A stretch of 64,000 nucleotides of DNA from Clostridium estertheticum (GTDB taxonomy: Bacteria > Bacillota > Clostridia > Clostridiales > Clostridiaceae), in NCBI RefSeq assembly GCF_011065935.2, contig NZ_JAAMNH020000001.1:3679001-3743000 (forward strand), written 5' to 3'. The translations under genes were made by a program, and so were the position numbers. Of the stretch, positions 1-8,581 are shown piece after piece. Every line of letters starts with the position of its first letter. The stretch's first letter is position 1. The notes beneath the pieces are model-generated. The model was not told the origin of the DNA. It saw only the letters and a program-made list of their open reading frames with translations, and ran no database searches.

Positions 1-618
1 TCCAGTTTTAACATCCCAAAATCTGCAAGTATCTGGTGATATCTCATCTGCCAAAATTATTTCTCCATGAAATCTTCCAAACTCTACTTTAAAATCTATT
101 AAATTAATATCTTTTTTAAGGAAAAGGTCCTTTAAAATATCATTTATTTCTGAAGCTAAATGGTATATCTCTAGTAATTCTTCAAAAGTTGCAAGTCCCA
201 TAGCTACTGCATGATAATCATTTATAAGTGGATCACCTAATTCATCATTTTTATAACTTAATTCAAACACTGTTGTTTGTAGCTTTGTGCCTTCTTCTAT
301 TCCATATCTTTTTGCCATGCTACCAGCTGCTACATTTCTTACAATTACTTCAAGAGGTATTATTTCAACCTTTTTACAAAGTTGCTCTCTATCACTTAAC
401 TTTTTAATAAAATGAGTTTTTACACCTTTTTTTTCTAATAATTCAAATAGTTCAGTAGTTATGCTATTGTTTAAAATTCCCTTATTCTCGATTTGAGCCT
501 TTTTAATCCCATTAAAAGCTGTTGCATCATCTTTATAATATACTCTAATCTCGTCTTTATTATCTGTGCTGTACATTATTTTAGCTTTTCCCTCATATAT
601 CAATACTGAATCTCCCAT
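1..618 (-). CDS. purC: Phosphoribosylaminoimidazole-succinocarboxamide synthase (SAICAR synthetase), 3' end beyond window
   Basis: Joins aspartate to CAIR using ATP to make SAICAR in purine synthesis. The visible 206 codons read MGDSVLIYEGKAK at the start, then NNSITTELFELL, VIVRNVAAGSMAKR and INDILKDLF, all typical of PurC. The reading frame stays open to base 1, so the C-terminal part and the stop codon lie outside the window. The start at 618 is preceded by AAGGAG at good spacing. It begins 27 bases after the purE stop, so the two genes are surely co-transcribed behind the guanine riboswitch upstream of purE. Confidence 0.95.
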   Translation of the reverse strand, partial: MGDSVLIYEGKAKIMYSTDNKDEIRVYYKDDATAFNGIKKAQIENKGILNNSITTELFELLEKKGVKTHFIKKLSDREQLCKKVEIIPLEVIVRNVAAGSMAKRYGIEEGTKLQTTVFELSYKNDELGDPLINDYHAVAMGLATFEELLEIYHLASEINDILKDLFLKKDINLIDFKVEFGRFHGEIILADEISPDTCRFWDVKTG

Positions 619-645
619 TAATAACCACTCCTTAATATTTTTATT

Positions 646-1125
646 TTAAAATTCAAACTTTTCTTCATTCTCTGCTATAAATTTTTCTTTCATTTCTTTT
701 CTATATTTTATTAATTTATTTTTAAGTTCTGAGTCTTTAAGAGATAAAATTTGAACTGCAAGCATTCCAGCATTATAGCTGTTATTAATGCCCACCGTAG
801 CAACAGGAATAGCTTTTGGCATTTGTACTATTGAAAGTAGTGAGTCTATCCCCCCCATAGCGGCCTTAATTGGCACTCCAATCACTGGCATTACTGTTTG
901 AGATGCAATTACTCCTGGAAGATGTGCAGCAAGCCCTGCGCCTGCTATAATGCATTCTACCCCTCTATTCTCCATTTCCTTTATTACTTGTACTAATCTC
1001 TCTGGTACTCTGTGAGCTGATAAAATATGTACTTCGTACTCCACATTAAATTCTTGAAGTACTATTGCTGCATTTTTCATTACCTCTTTATCTGATTTGC
1101 TTCCAAAAACAATTCCTACCTGCAT
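646..1125 (-). CDS. purE: N5-carboxyaminoimidazole ribonucleotide mutase
   Basis: Class I PurE of 159 residues, which moves the carboxylate of N5-CAIR to give CAIR in cytosolic purine synthesis. The N-terminal GIVFGSKSDKEVM phosphate-binding motif, the SAHRVPERL segment and the GAGLAAHLPGVIA and PVIGVPIKAA motifs are all present. It is the first gene of a purE-purC unit. Its leader contains a guanine aptamer and an intrinsic terminator, so expression should fall when guanine or hypoxanthine is plentiful. No purK is seen in the window. Confidence 0.96.
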   Translation of the reverse strand: MQVGIVFGSKSDKEVMKNAAIVLQEFNVEYEVHILSAHRVPERLVQVIKEMENRGVECIIAGAGLAAHLPGVIASQTVMPVIGVPIKAAMGGIDSLLSIVQMPKAIPVATVGINNSYNAGMLAVQILSLKDSELKNKLIKYRKEMKEKFIAENEEKFEF

Positions 1126-1172
1126 TTAATTGCCTCCCTAAAATAAAATTACCAAATCTTATAACTACCAAT

Positions 1173-1219
1173 AAAAAAAGGACTATACCATAAAAAAAAT
1201 TATTCTAATGGTGTAATCC
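1173..1219 (-). terminator. Riboswitch-controlled intrinsic terminator before purE
   Basis: On the minus strand a 12-base arm starting GGATTACACCAT pairs with ATGGTATAGTCC (11 of 12 positions, one G-U, one mismatch), followed by seven T. It lies between the guanine aptamer and purE. The 3' strand of aptamer helix P1 (GGTG) and the next segment can instead pair with AATTCAGG and CACC of the terminator, which gives a plausible antiterminator. Confidence 0.88.
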
Positions 1220-1242
1220 TGAATTAAACGCTCAATTCAAGA

Positions 1243-1314
1243 TCCACCAATAGTGAGAAGTTACGGCTCCTCGTAGAAACTTCTAAGCCATATTCTTAGA
1301 AATATATTGATGAA
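1243..1314 (-). promoter_or_regulatory. Guanine-class purine riboswitch aptamer
   Basis: Read on the minus strand, the conserved core is present: loop L2 AATATGG inside P2 CTAAG/CTTAG, junction J2/3 AAGTTTCTAC, P3 GAGGAG/CTTCTC with loop CCGTAA, and junction J3/1 ACTAT. P1 can form ten pairs. The specificity position equivalent to base 74 of the xpt aptamer is C, which predicts guanine or hypoxanthine rather than adenine. With the terminator just downstream, this is a transcriptional OFF switch for purE-purC. Confidence 0.93.
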
Positions 1315-1337
1315 CTAATTTATTAATTTATATTTTC

Positions 1338-1366
1338 ATATTAACATCTATTTTTCCATAAGTCAA
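1338..1366 (-). promoter_or_regulatory. Predicted sigma-A promoter of the purE-purC unit
   Basis: TTGACT (plus positions 1361-1366) and TAATAT (1338-1343) are separated by 17 bases. Transcription would begin near 1331, about 17 bases before the aptamer, which fits a riboswitch leader. Confidence 0.7.
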
Positions 1367-1390
1367 TATATTAATGCCATTGTTCATATT

Positions 1391-1455
1391 AACGTTCGTG
1401 TTTATATGCATATACGTACAATTATATACTTTATCAACATGAATCGTTCGTGTTT
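1391..1455 (-). promoter_or_regulatory. Two PurBox-like direct repeats upstream of the purE promoter
   Basis: The minus strand carries AAACACGAACGTT at 1391-1403 and AAACACGAACGAT at 1443-1455, 12 of 13 identical. They lie upstream of the -35 box. The CGAAC core resembles the PurR operator half-sites known from Bacillus pur operons (A-rich followed by CCGAAC), although here the core is ACGAAC. PurR control is an inference. Confidence 0.4.
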
Positions 1456-1503
1456 TTTAATATTTTAGTCCGTTTTTACTATGTTGAATTATAGAAATTC
1501 AAA

Positions 1504-1536
1504 AGCAGTAAGTATAAAAGTACTATACTTACTGCT
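1504..1536 (-). terminator. Hairpin terminator after purL
   Basis: Perfect 13-base arms (AGCAGTAAGTATA / TATACTTACTGCT) with a 7-base loop, 22 bases after the purL stop. Only a short run of T follows on the minus strand. It separates purL from the independently regulated purE-purC unit. Confidence 0.7.
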
Positions 1537-1557
1537 ACATCATATAAATTTTAGATT

Positions 1558-4500
1558 TTATTTAAAATAATTTACTCCTGCCTCAAATATTTTTTGGTCC
1601 TTTTCACCAATAATATTTGATGCAACATTTGAGCCTATTCTTTCAGAGTGACCCATTTTACCAAAAATTCTTCCATCTGCGCTAGTAATTCCTTCAATAG
1701 CGTACAATGACCCATTTGGATTAAAGTCTATATCATAACTTGGAGCGCCTTCAAAATCTACGTATTGAGTGGCCACTTGGCCATTCTCAAATAGTTTTTT
1801 AATAACTTCTTCGTTTGCTATAAATCTACCTTCTCCATGGGATACTGGGATGGTATGGATATCTCCAATTTTCAAATGACTAAGCCAAGGTGATAGGTTT
1901 GAAACTACTTTAGTTTGCACCATACGGGATATATGTCTACCAATTTCATTGTATGTTAAGGTTGGGCTATTTTCAGTTATATCAGTTATTTTTCCATAAG
2001 GGAGTAGTCCAAGCTTTATTAGTGCTTGAAATCCATTGCAAATTCCCAGCATCAAGCCATCTCTATTTTCTAATAGCTGACATATGCTTTCACTTATTAT
2101 AGGATTTCTAAAAAATGTAGCCATAAATTTACCAGCCCCATCTGGTTCATCACCAGCACTAAATCCACCTGGTAGCATAACTATTTGGGAATTTCTTATC
2201 TTATCTGCTATTACTTTTATAGATTCTTCAATATGCCTTGATGATAGATTGTTTAATACTACTATCTCCACCTGAGCCCCAGCTCTTTCGAAGGCTTTCA
2301 TAGAATCATATTCACAATTAGTACCAGGGAACACAGGAATTATAACTCTAGGCTTTGCAATTTTAATTATAGATCTGGATACTGATTTTAAATTTTCAAC
2401 ACTTACCTGGATTTTCTCATTCATATGATTTACTTTTGTACTATTTACTTTTGTAGAAAATACACTTTCTAATGATGCTTCCCAATTAGACAGAGCTTCT
2501 TCTAAACTAATGCTTTCTGAGTGCACAGAAATAACTGGCTTACTTTGAGTATTACCAAGTACTACAATATTTGCATTGTCTTTTATTAGCTCCTGAAGTA
2601 CGCTGTTATCAATTTCCATTACTATACTGCCATAATCCTCTTTGAATATGCTCTCCACTTGAATATCCTCGTTAAATCTAAATCCTATATTATTACCAAA
2701 GCACATTTTCGATATAGCAGCTGACAAACCTCCAGTTCCTACTGCATAAGTGGATAAAGCCTTACCATTATCTATTAATTGTTTTACTAATTTATAGTTT
2801 TGACGAAGCTTCTCAAAATCAGGTAATCCATCCGCTCCAATAGTTGCGTAAATTAACACTACCTGGCTATCATATTTTTTAAACTCTGGAGATATAACCT
2901 TGTCTGTATTAACCAGATCTACTGCAAAAGATACCAAGGTTGGTGGTACATTCATATCATTAAAGGTACCTGACATGCTATCTTTTCCACCGATTGCAGC
3001 TATCCCAAATTGTTTTTGCACATGATAAGCACCAAGTAGTGCTGAAAATGGTTTGCCCCACTTAAGTGGATCCTTTGACAATTTTTCAAAGTACTCTTGG
3101 AAGGTGAGTTTAATATTTGCATAATCAGCTCCATTTGCTACTACCTTTGTTACAGAATCTATTACCGCATAGGCAGCACCATGGAAAGGACTCCATTTAG
3201 ATAATTTAGGATTATATCCATATGACATTATTGTGCCAGTATTTGTATTTCCATTAAGCACAGGCAACTTTGCTACCATAGCCTGAATTGGTGTTTTCTG
3301 AAATTTTCCACCAAAAGGCATTAAAATTGTTCCCGCCCCAATAGTGCTATCAAACCTCTCAACTAAACCCTTTTGGCTACAAACGTTAAGATCTGACAAG
3401 GTCTCAATCCATAGTTTTTTTATTGATTTTGATTTTTCTGAATCTGTTTTTTTACCTTTTGAAAAGTAGTATTCACTTTCACTTGGTGCTTCCACTTTTA
3501 CCTTAGTATATTGTTTAACTCCATTGGTATTTAGGAAACTTCTACTTACATCAACTATAGTTTTTCCCTTCCATATCATTTTAAGCCTGTTATCATCAGT
3601 TATTTGAGCTACTTCCACAGCCTCCAAATTCTCATCTTCTGAAAGTTTTATAAATATATTAACATCCTCACGTCTAACAACAACGGCCATACGCTCTTGG
3701 GATTCTGAGATGGCTAGTTCTGTACCATCTAGACCTCGGTACTTTTTAGGCACAGCATCTAAATTAATTACAAGTGCATCCGCCAGTTCCCCTATAGCTA
3801 CAGATACCCCACCTGCACCAAAATCATTACATCTTTTTATTAATTTTGTAACAACAGGATTTCTAAATAGTCTTTGAATTTTTCTCTCTGTAGGTGCATT
3901 CCCCTTTTGAACTTCTGCTCCTGAAGTTAGTAATGAACTCTCACTATGCTGCTTAGAGGATCCAGTAGCTCCACCACATCCATCACGCCCTGTTTTTCCA
4001 CCAAGAAGTATAACTACGTCACCAGAAGTTGGCTCCTCTCTAACTACATTTTCATAAGGTGCCGCTCCAATTACTGCCCCTACTTCCATTCTTTTAGCTA
4101 CAAAACCCTCATCATAAACCTCGGAAACCAGGCCTGTAGCGAGTCCTATTTGATTTCCATAAGAGCTATACCCATGAGCAGCCTCAAGGGTTATTTTCCT
4201 TTGAGGTAGTTTTCCTTTAATAGTATCTGAAATTTTCACTCTTGGATCACCGCTGCCCGTAACTCGCATTGCCTGATACACATAACTCCTACCTGATAAT
4301 GGATCTCTTATGGCTCCCCCAAGACAAGTAGCTGCGCCACCAAAAGGTTCTATTTCAGTAGGATGGTTATGGGTTTCATTTTTAAACATCACTAGCCATT
4401 TTTCTTTCTTTCCCTCAATGTCTGCTTCCACAATTATGCTACAGGCATTGATTTCATCTGAAACATCCAAGTCCTGTAATTTTCCTTTTTTTCTTAAGTC

Positions 4501-5352
4501 TTTCATCCCAATAACTGCCATATCCATCAGTGTAACATCTCTACCACTGGCACCATAAACAAACTCTCTAGTATCTAAATATTCTTTATAAGCCATTTTA
4601 ATCCGTTTAGAATATTTACCCTCTTCTATGTCCACATCCTCTATCACAGTATTAAATGTTGTATGCCTACAGTGATCTGACCAATAGGTATCTATAACTT
4701 TTATCTCCGTTATAGATGGATCTCTCTTTTCAGTGTCTTTAAAATAATCCCTACAGTATTTTAAGTCTTCAAAGCTCATAGCTAGACCATTATCATTTAA
4801 GAATTGTGTTAAATTTAAATCATTCATATTAGTAAAGGAGTCTAATATATGTACTTGCTCTGGCTCAGTAAACTTTTGTTGTAAATCCACAGGCTTTTCC
4901 ATATCTGTTTCTTTAGAGTCTACAGCATTTATGCAATATTCTTTAATCAACTCTATTTCGCTTTTAGCGATATTTCCCTTTAATATTATAACTTTTGCAG
5001 TTTTAACTATAGGCTTATCCTTTTGAGTTAAAATTTGTATACACTGGGCAGCTGAATCTGCTCTCTGATCATATTGCCCTGGCAAATATTCAATAGCAAA
5101 TACGGTTTCACCTGCGTAAGTATTTATCTCTTCATCATAAACCTCATCTACTGTAGGCTCTGAAAATATTGTATTCCTAGATTTTTGATACTGATTCTCT
5201 GATATTCCCATAATATCGTATCTATTAATTAATCTAAGCCCTTCCAAGTTCGCTATAGCTAGATTTATCACCATATCTCTTAATAATTTTTCACCTTCAA
5301 CATTATAGTTCGCTTTTTTCTCTACATATAACCTATATATTTTATTTTCCAT
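1558..5352 (-). CDS. purL: Phosphoribosylformylglycinamidine synthase, single-chain form
   Basis: Large one-piece FGAM synthase of 1264 residues that converts FGAR plus glutamine and ATP to FGAM, the fourth step of purine synthesis. The central ATP-binding and synthetase part includes VMFKNETHNHPTEIEPFGGA and GGRDG-like and GIAAIGGKDSMSG segments. The C-terminal class I glutaminase shows GGFSAGDEPDGAGK, nucleophile cysteine in MLGICNGFQAL, and SHGEGRF. Many Firmicutes split this enzyme into PurS, PurQ and PurL; here it is fused, as in many clostridia. A TTG codon further upstream (5367) lies inside the ribosome binding site; ATG at 5352, eight bases after GGAGG, is the better start. It has its own terminator and so is separate from purE-purC. 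Confidence 0.95.
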   Translation of the reverse strand: MENKIYRLYVEKKANYNVEGEKLLRDMVINLAIANLEGLRLINRYDIMGISENQYQKSRNTIFSEPTVDEVYDEEINTYAGETVFAIEYLPGQYDQRADSAAQCIQILTQKDKPIVKTAKVIILKGNIAKSEIELIKEYCINAVDSKETDMEKPVDLQQKFTEPEQVHILDSFTNMNDLNLTQFLNDNGLAMSFEDLKYCRDYFKDTEKRDPSITEIKVIDTYWSDHCRHTTFNTVIEDVDIEEGKYSKRIKMAYKEYLDTREFVYGASGRDVTLMDMAVIGMKDLRKKGKLQDLDVSDEINACSIIVEADIEGKKEKWLVMFKNETHNHPTEIEPFGGAATCLGGAIRDPLSGRSYVYQAMRVTGSGDPRVKISDTIKGKLPQRKITLEAAHGYSSYGNQIGLATGLVSEVYDEGFVAKRMEVGAVIGAAPYENVVREEPTSGDVVILLGGKTGRDGCGGATGSSKQHSESSLLTSGAEVQKGNAPTERKIQRLFRNPVVTKLIKRCNDFGAGGVSVAIGELADALVINLDAVPKKYRGLDGTELAISESQERMAVVVRREDVNIFIKLSEDENLEAVEVAQITDDNRLKMIWKGKTIVDVSRSFLNTNGVKQYTKVKVEAPSESEYYFSKGKKTDSEKSKSIKKLWIETLSDLNVCSQKGLVERFDSTIGAGTILMPFGGKFQKTPIQAMVAKLPVLNGNTNTGTIMSYGYNPKLSKWSPFHGAAYAVIDSVTKVVANGADYANIKLTFQEYFEKLSKDPLKWGKPFSALLGAYHVQKQFGIAAIGGKDSMSGTFNDMNVPPTLVSFAVDLVNTDKVISPEFKKYDSQVVLIYATIGADGLPDFEKLRQNYKLVKQLIDNGKALSTYAVGTGGLSAAISKMCFGNNIGFRFNEDIQVESIFKEDYGSIVMEIDNSVLQELIKDNANIVVLGNTQSKPVISVHSESISLEEALSNWEASLESVFSTKVNSTKVNHMNEKIQVSVENLKSVSRSIIKIAKPRVIIPVFPGTNCEYDSMKAFERAGAQVEIVVLNNLSSRHIEESIKVIADKIRNSQIVMLPGGFSAGDEPDGAGKFMATFFRNPIISESICQLLENRDGLMLGICNGFQALIKLGLLPYGKITDITENSPTLTYNEIGRHISRMVQTKVVSNLSPWLSHLKIGDIHTIPVSHGEGRFIANEEVIKKLFENGQVATQYVDFEGAPSYDIDFNPNGSLYAIEGITSADGRIFGKMGHSERIGSNVASNIIGEKDQKIFEAGVNYFK

Positions 5353-5611
5353 GATTAATACCTCCAAAATATAAATTTATACGAATATTAAACATTAAAT
5401 TTCTTTTATAATTCGTTATATTTATAGTATAGTATATTTTGTCTAATTATAAAAGCTTATTTTACTATAATTCTATACTTTTCTGATTTTAATACTTTTA
5501 AAAAACTAAATATAATGCAAAAAAACAGCATGGCATATATATACAACTATATACACAGCTACTTTCGTATTTAAATTTAATATATTTAAAATTTATGCTC
5601 TTCTAAACAAC

Positions 5612-5640
5612 AAAAAAAAACACCCACTGTAAAGTGAATG
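5612..5640 (-). terminator. Intrinsic terminator after rnpB
   Basis: On the minus strand CATTCACT pairs with AGTGGGTG across a TTAC loop and is followed by nine T. It sits just past the 3' end of the RNase P RNA. Confidence 0.85.
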
Positions 5641-5649
5641 TTTTTTATT

Positions 5650-6038
5650 GGTACGATTAAGCCTATAAGCCGAGTTCTGTATTAGACAATCATCTATCTA
5701 GGCCTATTGTTACCAATAAGCTCAAGCGATACACCCGAGAACGAGACGGGCAGTCCCATAATGTTCTCCTATTCGATCTTGCTCCAGGTGGGGTTTACAT
5801 AGCCGCAAAGTCGCCATTGCGCTGGTGAGCTCTTACCTCGCCTTTCCATCCTTACTAGTATATTCAGAGGTTTAGCAAGCTAAACTACTAGAATACCTTT
5901 AGCGGTATATCTCTGTTGCACTTTCCTTAAAGTCGCCTTCACTGGGAGTTACCCAGCACCCTTGCCCTATGGAGCTCGGACTTTCCTCTCCACAATATTG
6001 CATGCAACATTGCGCAGCGATTGTCTGGCTTACTCGCA
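5650..6038 (-). ncRNA. rnpB: RNase P RNA, class A-like
   Basis: Catalytic RNA of RNase P, which removes tRNA 5' leaders. The minus strand contains the hallmark P4 strand GAGGAAAGTCCGAGCTCC, then CATAGGGCAAGGGTGCTGGG, GTGCAACAGAGA, GTAAACCCCACC, GGAGCAAGATCGAATAGG, CCTAGATAGATGATTGTC and the 3' CAGAACTCGGCTTAT. CGAGTAAGCC and GGCTTAATCG close P1 with one mismatch. The order and sequence follow the E. coli class A pattern rather than the B. subtilis class B pattern. Ends are placed by the P1 helix and are accurate to a few bases. Confidence 0.95.
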
Positions 6039-6043
6039 TAATA

Positions 6044-6072
6044 ATAATACCATAATATTAGCATAAATGCAA
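6044..6072 (-). promoter_or_regulatory. Predicted promoter of rnpB
   Basis: TTGCAT (6067-6072) and TATTAT (6044-6049) with 17-base spacing, placing the start of transcription about seven bases downstream, at the RNA's first helix. Confidence 0.6.
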
Positions 6073-6085
6073 ATGGTATTTTATA

Positions 6086-6901
6086 CTATATAGTTTTATA
6101 TGGATCCTGTGATTTTCGTGAAATTATAACTTCATTATCATACCCATCTTGTATCAATTGTTTTTTTAATTTTTCTCCAAATATTTGTAGCGGTGTCCAC
6201 TCTGTTGCAAAATGCCCAGCATCAATTAACGCTATATGTTCTTCTTTTAGATCACTAACATGGTGATACTTAGTGTCCCCTGTAATAATGCAATCCGCAC
6301 CTAATTTTATACTTTCATAAAAAAAATCTTCGCCACTGCCATTTATAATAGCAATAGTTTTTATTAAATCATTATGATCCCCTACATATCTTATAGCTTC
6401 TGTGTTAAATGTTTTTTTAACATTTTCACATAATTCACCTAAAATAATAGGCTGATCCAAGCACACTAATCTGCCAATACCTGAATGACTATCATCATAA
6501 TTAAAGTTTTTTGATGGCTCTATAATCTTATAATTATTAAATCCTAATATCTCAGTAGCAATATCATTTAAACCACCGCAAGCAGAATCTAAATTTGTAT
6601 GACTAGCATATACATTTATATCATTTTTAATTAGCTCAATAATTTTTCTACCTACTAAGGTATCCCTAGTAATAGTTTTAGGTTTCATGAAAAGAAGAGG
6701 ATGATGATTTAATATAAAATTGCATCCATTATCCACAGCTTCTGAAATTACATCCATTGTGCAATCTAATGCAACTAAAATTTTTGTAACTGATGCATCA
6801 CTGTCCCCAACCATTAGTCCAACATTATCATAATCTTCTTTTAGTGTAGCTGGGGCATAGTTTTCCATAATATCTTCAATAGTTCTTACTTTTAAAAACA
6901 T
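6086..6901 (-). CDS. Nif3-like dinuclear metal center protein
   Basis: Member of the Nif3/YqfO family (also annotated GTP cyclohydrolase I type 2-like), 271 residues; the biochemical role of the family is unsettled. Metal-binding motifs are visible: NHHPLLF near residues 65-71, YASHTNLDSA near 98-107, and the C-terminal DAGHFATEW. The usual pattern of YqfO beside TrmK and RpoD in Firmicutes is kept. Its start overlaps the end of trmK by ten bases, which suggests coupled translation; a weak AAGGG precedes the ATG. Confidence 0.9.
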   Translation of the reverse strand: MFLKVRTIEDIMENYAPATLKEDYDNVGLMVGDSDASVTKILVALDCTMDVISEAVDNGCNFILNHHPLLFMKPKTITRDTLVGRKIIELIKNDINVYASHTNLDSACGGLNDIATEILGFNNYKIIEPSKNFNYDDSHSGIGRLVCLDQPIILGELCENVKKTFNTEAIRYVGDHNDLIKTIAIINGSGEDFFYESIKLGADCIITGDTKYHHVSDLKEEHIALIDAGHFATEWTPLQIFGEKLKKQLIQDGYDNEVIISRKSQDPYKTI

Positions 6902-7581
6902 TTTAAAAAACCCTTAAGTTTTTGTATAACATGATAGAGTTGCACTTTCCTATTTTTAGATAAAATTGTATCATCATTTAAACTATCATATACTTTTGAA
7001 TATTTCAGTAATTTATACTCTATAAAACACTTCATAACTGCTTCTTTTTTATCTAATAATATTTTACTTATCTCATAATATATACTATCAAGTATTAGAG
7101 GTTTAGTATCATATTTCACCTTAATAATTTCATAAAACTTACCATCATCATTGCAAATTTCTTCATCAATGATATTATATCCAGCCACATACAAATACTC
7201 TCTTAAAACCTCTGCATTTTGAACTGGTTGAAGTATCATATATTTAAATTGTTTAACCACCTCTAAGTCAGCTTCTAAGATATCTCTTATTAAATTACCA
7301 CCCATTCCTGCAATAATAGCTATCTCTGCCTCGCCCTTTTTAACTGTAGATAGTCCACTTCCCAGTCTACAACTAATTTGCGAACTAACGCCGCTTTCAG
7401 CAATATTATTTCTAGCCTTCTCAACGGGTCCTCTATTTATATCAGAGGCAATAGCACTTTTTATTACGTCATTCTTCACTAAATAGATAGGAACATACCC
7501 ATGATCCGTTCCTACATCAATAACACTATCACATTTTTCTATCATACTTACAATTACATTTAATCTTATGCTAAGATCCAT
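6892..7581 (-). CDS. trmK: tRNA (adenine(22)-N(1))-methyltransferase
   Basis: TrmK methylates N1 of A22 in bacterial tRNAs using S-adenosylmethionine. The sequence shows the SAM-binding start VIDVGTDHGYVPIYL, ASDINRGPVEKA, and the family motif IIAGMGGNLIRDIL followed by ILQPVQNAEVLREYL. About 229 residues, typical of the family. An upstream in-frame ATG at 7590 overlaps the AAGGA ribosome binding site, so ATG at 7581 is preferred. It lies between the PH-domain gene and the Nif3-like gene and is probably transcribed with both. Confidence 0.93.
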   Translation of the reverse strand: MDLSIRLNVIVSMIEKCDSVIDVGTDHGYVPIYLVKNDVIKSAIASDINRGPVEKARNNIAESGVSSQISCRLGSGLSTVKKGEAEIAIIAGMGGNLIRDILEADLEVVKQFKYMILQPVQNAEVLREYLYVAGYNIIDEEICNDDGKFYEIIKVKYDTKPLILDSIYYEISKILLDKKEAVMKCFIEYKLLKYSKVYDSLNDDTILSKNRKVQLYHVIQKLKGFLKCF

Positions 7582-7592
7582 ATTTCCCATCC

Positions 7593-8480
7593 TTATCTAA
7601 AGTTAATTAATATTTTAAACTGCATAATTAAAAATATCATGGCCACAATTAGTGACAAATATATAAATTTATATGCTGATTTTCTGTCATATTTTGCACT
7701 AAAATAGCTTGCATAATACATACAAAATAGCAATGCCATATTTAATACCCCGTAAATCATCTGGGTAAATGCAAATTGTTTGTCCGTCCCCATTTTTATT
7801 GGGTAGAAATTCGCATCAAAGTTTAAGGGCATACTATTAGGTATCATATGTTTTAAATATAATATAAATGGATTCAAGGTTAAAATTAACGTTAATATAC
7901 TAACTATCATTAAAGGTATAATGAAATGCTTGTCTTTATGAAGGTTATAGCTATTATTTACTTTATATTTCCACTCTACTCTATTTACATTGTGATTTAC
8001 TAGTGCTCCCTCAAATTTTTCATAATCTACAGGAGATACTGCATAATTCATATGCTGCGTTTTCAGATAAAAAACATTTTTATTATCTGTAACAAACATT
8101 CTAGATATGCCAATTTTATCAATAACAAATCTCCCCATAGCAAAGTTGCTAGCGGCTATACCATTAAGCTTAATCCCTTTAATTGTTCCACTTGACATAG
8201 TATATCCTTCAATTTCATTTAAGGGTATAATTACTTTTTTTAACGACCCAATAGCATAAATAGCAAAATTTTTGTCATCAATAGTGCATTTAAGTGATGA
8301 GTAAAGCAACATGAAGTATATTTGATATATATTTAATGACACTAATATAAGCTTTAACAGGCTAGCTACAATGTATGAATCGGTAAATTTTAATAATATT
8401 AAGATTAATATATTATATAGTGCAGTCATGAGTATAATATACCCTAGTCCGCGTCCTCCCTTAGATATATAACTATCCAT
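7593..8480 (-). CDS. Membrane protein with bacterial PH-like domain
   Basis: 295 residues. Two hydrophobic segments near residues 13-33 and 36-60 are followed by a soluble stretch (about 65-160) whose pattern of strands and LNEIEGYTMSSG resembles the bacterial PH domains often found in membrane proteins. The C-terminal half has about three further membrane segments (around 190-212, 240-262, 272-292). Function is unknown. An AAGGTG site precedes the ATG. It is the gene directly downstream of rpoD, with the rpoD terminator in between, and may be read with trmK and the Nif3-like gene. Confidence 0.7.
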   Translation of the reverse strand: MDSYISKGGRGLGYIILMTALYNILILILLKFTDSYIVASLLKLILVSLNIYQIYFMLLYSSLKCTIDDKNFAIYAIGSLKKVIIPLNEIEGYTMSSGTIKGIKLNGIAASNFAMGRFVIDKIGISRMFVTDNKNVFYLKTQHMNYAVSPVDYEKFEGALVNHNVNRVEWKYKVNNSYNLHKDKHFIIPLMIVSILTLILTLNPFILYLKHMIPNSMPLNFDANFYPIKMGTDKQFAFTQMIYGVLNMALLFCMYYASYFSAKYDRKSAYKFIYLSLIVAMIFLIMQFKILINFR

Positions 8481-8554
8481 TAAATCACCTTCTTAAGCTA
8501 CATTATATCATATTTAAATCCATCTTGTAAATATTTACCCATAATTTTACATAA

Positions 8555-8581
8555 AGAAAAAAACACCTTAAATAAGGTGTT
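8555..8581 (-). terminator. Intrinsic terminator after rpoD
   Basis: AACACCTTA and TAAGGTGTT form a nine-pair hairpin whose first base touches the rpoD stop codon; seven T follow on the minus strand. It closes the dnaG-rpoD unit. Confidence 0.9.

Noticed and set aside
5368..5611. Possible second purine riboswitch or PurBox upstream of purL
   Set aside because: No GTTTCTAC or TATGG core and no convincing CGAAC repeat pair was found in this AT-rich stretch.
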